Assembly: GCA_002420105.1 (NCBI GenBank)
Contig: DIHJ01000003.1
Coordinates: 1 to 18,272 of the forward strand
DNA from: Nitrospira sp. UBA5699
GTDB lineage: Bacteria; Nitrospirota; Nitrospiria; Nitrospirales; Nitrospiraceae
Direction of reading: 5' to 3'
DNA: 18,272 bases
The position numbers and the translations under genes were made by a program. The notes under the pieces are model-generated. The model searched no databases. It was not told the DNA's origin and saw nothing but the letters and a program-made list of their open reading frames with translations. Positions 12,623-18,272 of the stretch are shown here, piece after piece. Position 1 is the stretch's first letter; each line of letters opens with the position of its first letter.

Positions 12623-14647
12623 GTGATTCGCTCCAATCTGTTGACGCCCATCCTCTTGCTGCTGCTCGTGCTGCCCGGTTGCAGCGCGATCCAGAGCTTC
12701 ATTGCGTTTCTCGGACCTCCGGCAAACGCCCAATCGGCAAGCCGCATGCGCGAATCAGCCCTCGAACGGGTGATGCCGGCAGTTCGTCAAGAGCTCGACC
12801 GCCTCGCTCCCAGGGCCCATGAAGCGTTCGTCGCGGCCCATGCCGAGGTGGATACGGTTCCTGCGCGATTCAAACGCCGCCTCGTCGTCGAGACGCTGAA
12901 GCGGCCCTTCGAGGGTCTGCTTTCGCTCGAACAACAGGGACTGCTGGTCGCGGAGCTCGCGGAAGAGGGGGCCGTGGACCTGCCGGGCCTCCTCGACATC
13001 CTGGAGGCGGGAGCCGACCGGACTTCGGCATTTCACAAACCCGTTCCGCTGCCCGCAAAAGCCACATCACAGGACCTGATCGCGTTCATGCTGGAAAGCC
13101 TCCAGGAAGCCTCCCTGCACCGCGAGAAGGCGATCGCCAATCTCAACGACGACGAACGGCGCTTCCTCTTCAGCCACGCCTCCGGCCTCGTGGAACAGTT
13201 CACGCCGCAGATCTCGGTCGTTTCGGACCAGACCCTCGCCCGCATGAAAGCCGACCTCCGGTTCGCGGAACTCCTCGCGGAGCAGGTCGACTATTCCGGC
13301 CTCATCGCCGCCGCACAGGTCCTGGCGCGTCTCGCCAACGAACCCTGGCTGCACCAACTGGCCGTCGTCTTCCCTCAGCCCGTCGCTCCGGCGCAAGTCC
13401 CCGCCGGCATCACCGGAGACGTCCTGTACGCCGAAGAAAGCCCCTACGGGCTGATCGTCATCGGAGGGACCGGCCCCAACACCTATGAGTTGGACAAACG
13501 GTTCGGCCTCGTCGTCGATCTGGGCGGCGACGATCTCTACCGCGGCACGATCGCCGCATCGGCCGACGCGGAACACGGCAACGCGGTCGTGATCGATCTG
13601 GGCGGGAACGATACCTACAACGGGACAGCTCTGGGATTGGCCACCGGACGACTCGGAGTCGGCCTCCTCATCGACGAGGCCGGCGACGACGTGTATCAAC
13701 TCGACATGGGCTCCGGCGGCGCGGGATTCGCCGGCCTCGGCATCCTGTTCGACGTCGGGGGCAACGACGTCTACATGGGAAGCCGCCTCACTCAAGGCGC
13801 GGCGATCGCCGGTCTGGGACTGCTTTACGACCTGGCCGGCAATGATCGCTATACCAGCCACGGTTTCTCCGTGGGATTCGGCGGCCCCCAGGGAGTGGGC
13901 GCCGTCATCGACGTACGGGGCGACGATCAGTATCAATGCGGCGGCAGGTATCCCAGCGCGTACAACCAGCAGGACGCCCCGAACGGCAAGCCCGGCGATC
14001 CTCTGTTCCAGTACGATTGCTTCGGTCTGGGCACAGGCTCCGGCAAGCGGATACTCACCAAGCGGCCTGATTGGCAGGCCTACAACCTCGCCGGCGGAGT
14101 CGGTCTCCTGCTCGACGTCGACGGCCATGACCGCTACCAGGGCGCCAACTTCTCGCAGGGCCACGGGTATTTCTTCGGAGCCGGCGTCCTGCTCGATCTG
14201 GACGGAGACGACGACTACCGGGCCGCCCGTTACGGGCACGGCTCGTCCGCCCATTATGGAGCGGCGCTCTTCACCGACCGGCACGGCGAGGACCGCTACG
14301 GCTCGACCGGCCCCTTCTATAACGGCGGGGTGGCCTGGGACCACAGCGTGAGCCTCATGCTCGACAGCGGCAACGGCAAGGATCAGTACGGCTTCGAGCA
14401 ATCCACCGGCCTCGGTGGAGCGGACTACGCGGGGTGGGGACTCTTCATCGATGAAGGCGGCGCCGACCGGTACAGTACCGGCTCCGGGTTCGGCCGTGCG
14501 TCGGAGCAGGGACTCGCCGGGTTTTTCGACCTCAACGGAGAGGACGGCTATGGCCTGCTCCACGAGCAGGAAACGCCGGCCGAACAACGGCCCGCCGACG
14601 GGAAAATTATCCGCTATCCCGCAGGCGGCTTCTTCGTCGATCGCTGA
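12623..14647 (+). CDS. Large lipoprotein with twelve 26-residue D-x-x-G-x-D-x-Y repeats
   Basis: Unknown family, 674 aa. GTG start; the signal peptide has a lipobox LPGC with lipidated C20. Residues about 40-250 look all-helical and charged. From about residue 295 to 645 there are twelve copies of a motif G-x-x-[LIV]-D-x-x-G-x-D-x-Y. The motif aspartates are at 299, 325, 351, 377, 403, 430, 498, 525, 552, 581, 610 and 636: mostly a strict 26-residue period, with one 40-residue Cys-containing insertion after repeat six. Such regular short repeats usually stack as a beta-solenoid, and the conserved acids could bind Ca2+. It is not the RTX nonapeptide GGxGxDxLx. The protein probably extends from the envelope as a rod. 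No catalytic motif is seen. Confidence 0.82.
   Translation: MIRSNLLTPILLLLLVLPGCSAIQSFIAFLGPPANAQSASRMRESALERVMPAVRQELDRLAPRAHEAFVAAHAEVDTVPARFKRRLVVETLKRPFEGLLSLEQQGLLVAELAEEGAVDLPGLLDILEAGADRTSAFHKPVPLPAKATSQDLIAFMLESLQEASLHREKAIANLNDDERRFLFSHASGLVEQFTPQISVVSDQTLARMKADLRFAELLAEQVDYSGLIAAAQVLARLANEPWLHQLAVVFPQPVAPAQVPAGITGDVLYAEESPYGLIVIGGTGPNTYELDKRFGLVVDLGGDDLYRGTIAASADAEHGNAVVIDLGGNDTYNGTALGLATGRLGVGLLIDEAGDDVYQLDMGSGGAGFAGLGILFDVGGNDVYMGSRLTQGAAIAGLGLLYDLAGNDRYTSHGFSVGFGGPQGVGAVIDVRGDDQYQCGGRYPSAYNQQDAPNGKPGDPLFQYDCFGLGTGSGKRILTKRPDWQAYNLAGGVGLLLDVDGHDRYQGANFSQGHGYFFGAGVLLDLDGDDDYRAARYGHGSSAHYGAALFTDRHGEDRYGSTGPFYNGGVAWDHSVSLMLDSGNGKDQYGFEQSTGLGGADYAGWGLFIDEGGADRYSTGSGFGRASEQGLAGFFDLNGEDGYGLLHEQETPAEQRPADGKIIRYPAGGFFVDR
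13505..14560 (+). repeat. Coding region of twelve 26-aa (78-bp) repeats
   Basis: The repeat is clear in protein and drifted in DNA, so it is old rather than a recent slippage expansion. The first five intervals are 26, 26, 26, 26 and 27 residues. The sixth interval is 68 residues because of an insertion (about 13934-14092). The remaining intervals are 27, 27, 29, 29 and 26. Confidence 0.75.
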
Positions 14648-14662
14648 CGGACGGCCGGTCGC

Positions 14663-14681
14663 CGGAATCGATGCGATTCCG
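14663..14681 (+). terminator. Hairpin after the repeat lipoprotein
   Basis: CGGAATCG (14663-14670) and CGATTCCG (14674-14681) form a perfect 8-bp stem with a 3-base loop, 15 bp after the stop codon. The sequence that follows is pyrimidine-rich but has no clean T run, so termination is likely but not certain. Confidence 0.45.
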
Positions 14682-14712
14682 AGCGGTTACCTTCTCCCCG
14701 CCTCTTCTCCCC

Positions 14713-14740
14713 TTGACTTACGCAGGACCGCGCCTATCTC
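14713..14740 (+). promoter_or_regulatory. Promoter candidate for lon
   Basis: TTGACT (14713-14718), a 16-bp spacer and TATCTC (14735-14740). The -35 box matches at 5 of 6 bases and the -10 box at 3 of 6. The leader would be about 50 nt and carries GAGGAGGA nine bases before the ATG. No CIRCE element is present. Confidence 0.42.
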
Positions 14741-14797
14741 CCCTCTTAGGCCCGATGTTCTGCATCTCTTCGTCTGCCAAGAGGAGGAATCATCCCT

Positions 14798-17188
14798 ATG
14801 AATAACGACACGTTAGCCGTGACTCTGCCGGTTCTCCCGATCAAACGGACCGTCCTGTTTCCGGGAATCATGATGCCCCTGACGGTCGGCCGCGAACGGT
14901 CGGTCGCGGCGGTGAATGCGGCGATGAAGACCGAAGACAAGACGATTCTCGTCGTCGCGCAACGCAACGCGCAAACCGAAGCGCCGGGGCTCGACGATCT
15001 CTATACGATCGGCACCAAAGCCGTCATCAAACAGGTCGGGCGGTCTGAAGACGGTACGCTCCACGCGCTCGTGCAGGGTCTCGAACGCGTCGCCCTGCTC
15101 AAGGCCGAACAGACCGAACCGTACATGTTCGTCCAGGCCCGTCGCCTCGACCAACCGACGGATGTCGACACGGAAGCCCAGGCCCTTCACCGGGCCATCA
15201 GGGAGCTGGTGACGGATCTTCCCCGGTTGATCCAGGCTCCCGGCATTCAGGAAGCCGCGGTCGCGTTCAGCAACGAGGAGAATCCGGTCTCATTGGCCTA
15301 TCGCGTGGCCTCCCTGCTGAACCTCACGGTGCAGGAAGAGCAGAAGCTGCTCGAAAGCTCCTCGACCCCCGAACTGCTGCGGTCGCTCTACGCCGCCCTT
15401 TCGAAGGAGATTCAAATCCTTCAGCTGAGGGAGAAGATCGCCAGCGACGCGCAGGCCAAGATCGGAAAGAGCCAGCGCGAGTACGTGCTCCGTGAACAGC
15501 TCAAGGCGATTCAGGAGGAGCTCGGCGAAGGCGAAGAGGAGGAGAACGAGGTCGCCCGTCTCAAGAAGCAGATCCAGGAGGCGGACCTGCCCGACCATGT
15601 GCGGAAGGAGGCCGAGCGCGAAATCACCAAGCTCGGCAAGGTGCCTCCGTCATCGCCGGACCATCAGGTACTCAGAACCTATCTGGAGCTGGTCCTGGAA
15701 CTGCCGTGGAAGAAGGCCTCGGAAGAGCATCTGGATCTTGCGAACGTACGTCAGGTCCTCGAAGAGGACCATTACGGCATCAAAGAGGTAAAGGAACGCA
15801 TCGTCGAGCATCTGGCGGTGTTGAAATTGAATCCGACGGCCAAGGCGCCGATCCTCTGCCTCGTCGGACCTCCCGGCGTGGGCAAGACGAGTCTCGGCCA
15901 GTCGATCGCCAGGGCCATGGGGCGGACCTTCGAACGGTTCAGCCTGGGCGGCGTGCACGACGAAGCGGAGTTGCGCGGGCATCGCCGCACCTACGTCGGC
16001 GCCCTGCCGGGCCGCATCATCCAGGCGATCCGTCGGGCCGGCGTGAACAATCCGGTCCTGATGCTGGACGAGGTCGATAAGATGGGACGCGATTTCCGCG
16101 GCGATCCCGCGGCGGCGCTCCTGGAGATTCTGGATCCGGCGCAGAACCACACGTTCCGCGACCATTATCTGGATCTGCCCTTCGATCTGTCGAAGGTGTT
16201 CTTCATCACGACCGCGAACACGCTGGACACGATCAGCCAGCCCCTGCTCGACCGGATGGAGATCATCCGGTTGCAGGGCTACAGCGAACGGGAAAAGGCG
16301 GAGATCGCCCGCCGCTACCTCTGGCCGCGGCGGCTGAAGGAAGCGGGGCTGGAGGCGACTCAGGCCCTGCTCCCGGACGATGTCTTGAATCTGGTGATCG
16401 GCCGGTACACGAGAGAGGCGGGCGTGCGCCAACTGGAGCAGATGCTGGGACGGCTCACGAGAAAAGTCGCGCTGGCCTTCGCCGATCTGCCGGAAGGCAG
16501 GGAGCGGGAGCCGGTGACCATCCAGCCGACGACCCTGTCGGAATGGCTCGGGTCGGAACGGTTCATGCCGGAAGAGGCGCGCAAGCACCTGCCGCCCGGC
16601 GTGGCGACCGGCCTGGCCTGGACGCCGACCGGCGGCGACGTGCTCTACATCGAAACGACGCTCCTGCCCGGCAGCCACGAGCTGACCCTCACGGGCCAGT
16701 TGGGCGACGTGATGCAGGAATCGGCAAGGGCGGCACGGAGCTACCTCTGGTCGCACGCGGAAGGCATGGGTCTGGACATCTCGCGCTTCAAACGCAACGG
16801 GGTCCACATCCACGTGCCGTCCGGCGCCATCCCCAAGGACGGGCCCTCCGCGGGCATCACGATGGCCACGGCGCTGGCCTCCTCGTACGAAGGCAAACCG
16901 GTCCGCAACGACACGGCCATGACCGGCGAAATCAGCCTGAGCGGCCTGGTGCTGCCGGTCGGAGGCATCAAGGAGAAGATGCTGGCGGCCCATCGCGCCG
17001 GCATCAAGCGGATCATCCTGCCGAAGGCGAACGAGAAGGATCTGAAGGACGTGCCGCAGGAAGTGCGCGACGACATGACCTTCATTCCGGTCGAACGGAT
17101 CGAGGAAGTGCTCCAAGCCGCTTTCGATCACGACGGCGCCGCTTACGGCGAACCATCGCCGGAGCAACCGTTAACGGCATCGGTCTGA
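14798..17188 (+). CDS. lon: ATP-dependent Lon protease
   Basis: Cytoplasmic AAA+ serine protease that unfolds and degrades damaged and selected regulatory proteins. At 796 aa it has the normal LonA length. The N-terminal substrate-binding domain (LPVLPIKRTVLFPG onwards) leads into a long charged coiled coil (about 185-260). The AAA+ module has Walker A GPPGVGKT at 357-364 and Walker B LMLDEVDK with D424-E425. The protease domain has catalytic S684 (PKDGPSAG) and K727 (GGIKEK), spaced as in E. coli Lon (S679/K722). A strong ribosome site GAGGAGGA (14781-14788) supports the ATG at 14798. It is followed by a perfect hairpin and then msrB, so it is probably transcribed alone or with partial read-through. 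Confidence 0.97.
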   Translation: MNNDTLAVTLPVLPIKRTVLFPGIMMPLTVGRERSVAAVNAAMKTEDKTILVVAQRNAQTEAPGLDDLYTIGTKAVIKQVGRSEDGTLHALVQGLERVALLKAEQTEPYMFVQARRLDQPTDVDTEAQALHRAIRELVTDLPRLIQAPGIQEAAVAFSNEENPVSLAYRVASLLNLTVQEEQKLLESSSTPELLRSLYAALSKEIQILQLREKIASDAQAKIGKSQREYVLREQLKAIQEELGEGEEEENEVARLKKQIQEADLPDHVRKEAEREITKLGKVPPSSPDHQVLRTYLELVLELPWKKASEEHLDLANVRQVLEEDHYGIKEVKERIVEHLAVLKLNPTAKAPILCLVGPPGVGKTSLGQSIARAMGRTFERFSLGGVHDEAELRGHRRTYVGALPGRIIQAIRRAGVNNPVLMLDEVDKMGRDFRGDPAAALLEILDPAQNHTFRDHYLDLPFDLSKVFFITTANTLDTISQPLLDRMEIIRLQGYSEREKAEIARRYLWPRRLKEAGLEATQALLPDDVLNLVIGRYTREAGVRQLEQMLGRLTRKVALAFADLPEGREREPVTIQPTTLSEWLGSERFMPEEARKHLPPGVATGLAWTPTGGDVLYIETTLLPGSHELTLTGQLGDVMQESARAARSYLWSHAEGMGLDISRFKRNGVHIHVPSGAIPKDGPSAGITMATALASSYEGKPVRNDTAMTGEISLSGLVLPVGGIKEKMLAAHRAGIKRIILPKANEKDLKDVPQEVRDDMTFIPVERIEEVLQAAFDHDGAAYGEPSPEQPLTASV

Positions 17189-17193
17189 ACCGC

Positions 17194-17224
17194 CGGGACT
17201 CCGGACGGAACGTCCGGAGTCCCG
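17194..17224 (+). terminator. Perfect 13-bp hairpin after lon
   Basis: CGGGACTCCGGAC (17194-17206) and GTCCGGAGTCCCG (17212-17224) pair exactly around a 5-base loop, starting five bases after the lon stop codon. There is no U tract behind it. It may end transcription with Rho's help, protect the lon mRNA 3' end, or dampen read-through into msrB. Confidence 0.6.
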
Positions 17225-17331
17225 ACCTTCCGATCCGCCCCGCCGTCTTGCCCCCGGAACATTTGCTGTGTAAGGATGTCGGTCGCCGCTCGACCCACGT
17301 CGGGAACCTGTCGCCGGAAAGGAGCAGACCC

Positions 17332-17751
17332 ATGCCGCAGAACATCGAAATCGGCCCGATCGTCAAGGTGGTGAGGACCGACGAGGAATGGAAGAAGCTG
17401 CTCTCGCCGCCCGCCTATCAGGTGTTGAGGCACGAGGATACGGAACGGGCCTTTACGAATCCGCTCCATGAGAACCATGCGGCCGGGATTTATCGCTGCG
17501 CCGGCTGCGACCTGCCGCTGTTCTCCTCCGAGCACAAGTTCGACAGCGGCACCGGCTGGCCCAGCTTCTGGCAGCCGATCGATCCGAGGGTCATCGAAAC
17601 GCGCAAAGACTCCTCGTTCTTCATGACCAGGACGGAGGTCCATTGCGCCCGCTGCGGAGGCCACCAGGGCCACGTCTTCACCGACGGCCCCAAACCGACC
17701 GGGCTCCGCTACTGCATCAACGGCGCGGCGCTGAAGTTCGTACCGGCCTAA
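17332..17751 (+). CDS. msrB: Peptide-methionine (R)-S-oxide reductase MsrB
   Basis: Reduces methionine-R-sulfoxide in proteins, repairing oxidative damage with thioredoxin as electron donor. 139 aa. The structural zinc is bound by C56-x2-C59 (RCAGC) and C105-x2-C108 (HCARC). The family motif DSGTGWPSFW is at 71-80. The catalytic cysteine is C128 in RYCINGAALKF. AAAGGAG (17318-17324) lies 7 bases before the ATG; the open frame extends far upstream inside lon without support. No export signal is seen, so it is cytoplasmic. Its TAA overlaps the stop codon of the convergent gene on the other strand. A weak TTGCCC/TAAGGA pair (17248-17276) might be its promoter. Confidence 0.95.
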   Translation: MPQNIEIGPIVKVVRTDEEWKKLLSPPAYQVLRHEDTERAFTNPLHENHAAGIYRCAGCDLPLFSSEHKFDSGTGWPSFWQPIDPRVIETRKDSSFFMTRTEVHCARCGGHQGHVFTDGPKPTGLRYCINGAALKFVPA

Positions 17752-18272
17752 TTCGGAGTCATGATGACCTTGCCGTCGATGAAGACGGCTCCTTGACCTC
17801 CCCCTTCGCCGATCATGCCGATCCCCGTCCGCTGGTTGCTGCAGTTGAATTGACCGCCGCCATAGTCCTCGCACTTTGTGCTCGACCCGCCTGACGATCT
17901 CGCTCCGCATAACTGGGCAAGATTGAATTGCGCCGGACCGCCTTCCGGGCCGCCGATCCCGTCGGCCAGCAGCCAGTAGCGGCCCGGCATGACCACCAGG
18001 CAGCGCTGCAGCGCCGCGACATCCTTTTCGTGCAACTCCCTGCCGTTCACGATCACGCCGCTCTTTCCCTGCGAGGCATCCCGCTGCAAGGGACCTCCGA
18101 GTCCCAGCCCCGGATGGATCTGCCCTGCGGCAGGTCCGCCTTCCATCCCCCAGACGCCCGAGACGTTGTCGTACCAGTATTTTCCCGGTTTGATCGGCAC
18201 GCCATAGCCCCGCTCCAATTGTGCTTTCGTCTGCACATCGAGCGTAACCCCGTTGATCACGACATCGGCCGC
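17748..18272 (-). CDS. Repeat-containing protein of unknown function, N-terminus outside window
   Basis: The frame is open to the window edge and reads AADVVINGVTLD there, so the gene probably begins beyond 18272, perhaps with a signal peptide ending near AAD. A GTG at 18260 is a possible but less likely start. The 174 visible residues contain a tandem duplication. Unit one (about 4-56) has VINGVTL, PGKYWYD, GVWGMEGGPA; unit two (about 72-118) has VIVNGREL, PGRYWLL, GIGGPEGGPA. A shorter echo, AVFIDGKVI, lies at the end. Cysteines sit in the C-terminal part (QLCGAR, KCEDYGG, FNCSNQ). I recall similar PGxYWYD...EGGP proteins in environmental bacteria but know no function. It converges on and overlaps msrB by three bases. 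Confidence 0.78.
   Translation of the reverse strand, partial: AADVVINGVTLDVQTKAQLERGYGVPIKPGKYWYDNVSGVWGMEGGPAAGQIHPGLGLGGPLQRDASQGKSGVIVNGRELHEKDVAALQRCLVVMPGRYWLLADGIGGPEGGPAQFNLAQLCGARSSGGSSTKCEDYGGGQFNCSNQRTGIGMIGEGGGQGAVFIDGKVIMTPN

Noticed and set aside
13505..14560. RTX (hemolysin-type) calcium-binding nonapeptides
   Set aside because: GGxDxY looks similar, but the repeat length is 26 rather than 9 and the GGxGxDxLx pattern is absent; the protein is also a lipoprotein rather than a type I secretion substrate.
13067..14587. 506-codon minus-strand open frame opposite the repeat lipoprotein
   Set aside because: Mirrors the repeat periodicity of the real gene; there is no start signal and no recognisable domain.
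14709..14748. Heat-shock (sigma-32) promoter for lon
   Set aside because: CCCCTTGAC and CCCCTCTTA resemble the two boxes, but the spacing of about 22 bp is far longer than the usual 12-16 bp. No CIRCE repeat is present either.
15650..17167. 505-codon minus-strand open frame opposite lon
   Set aside because: Antisense shadow of a highly conserved gene; the composition (His/Arg/Gln-rich) is not that of a real protein.

Overview
The window is GC-rich, densely packed bacterial chromosome with short intergenic gaps. It carries secreted proteins with PEP-CTERM sorting tails, small PilZ proteins, lipoproteins of no obvious family, and a full set of housekeeping RNA-modification, DNA-repair and proteolysis genes. 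This mix suits a Gram-negative environmental bacterium. By general resemblance I suspect a Nitrospira-like member of Nitrospirota, but there is no rRNA or other taxonomic marker here, so that is inference. I see no rRNA, tRNA, CRISPR array, IS element or phage gene.

Layout. (1) 76-486(-) is an orphan secreted protein, divergent from the tRNA A37 methylthiotransferase pair mtaB-miaB (616-3287). (2) 3288-3713 is the longest gene-free stretch, locally AT-rich. It holds three interlocked inverted repeats and a -24/-12 (sigma-54-like) promoter candidate about 150 bp further on. Downstream are a 45-residue membrane protein (3714-3851) and a coiled-coil lipoprotein (3924-4829). (3) 4835-6677(-) is an ATGA-coupled repair operon: a MutY without its C-terminal 8-oxoG-recognition domain, a stand-alone MutT-like Nudix protein, and a DEDDy 3'-5' exonuclease. 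(4) 6834-7331 is a secreted coiled-coil protein with an aromatic tail, and 7351-8070(-) is an SDR oxidoreductase. (5) 8246-8909 holds two tandem PilZ proteins, followed by a RelE/ParE-type toxin-antitoxin pair (8960-9433). (6) A zinc-ribbon Nudix hydrolase (9462-10001, -) diverges from an RlmL-type 23S rRNA methyltransferase (10101-11276). (7) The cell-surface block comprises a PEP-CTERM protein, a 60-residue mini PEP-CTERM protein with almost no ectodomain, and a 674-residue lipoprotein with twelve D-x-x-G-x-D-x-Y repeats. (8) lon (14798-17188) ends in a perfect 13-bp hairpin, followed by msrB and a truncated-by-window repeat protein.

Themes. RNA modification (mtaB, miaB, rlmL) and damage or oxidative-stress handling (mutY, Nudix, exonuclease, lon, msrB) alternate with envelope genes of unknown role. 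The most interesting unexplained parts are the putative enhancer plus sigma-54 promoter in front of the micro-protein/lipoprotein pair, the mini PEP-CTERM protein beside a conventional one, the 26-residue-repeat lipoprotein, and the split MutY/Nudix operon. Two transcription units (mtaB-miaB and the toxin-antitoxin pair) look leaderless: a good promoter puts the start of transcription at or within a few bases of the start codon, and no ribosome binding site is visible.
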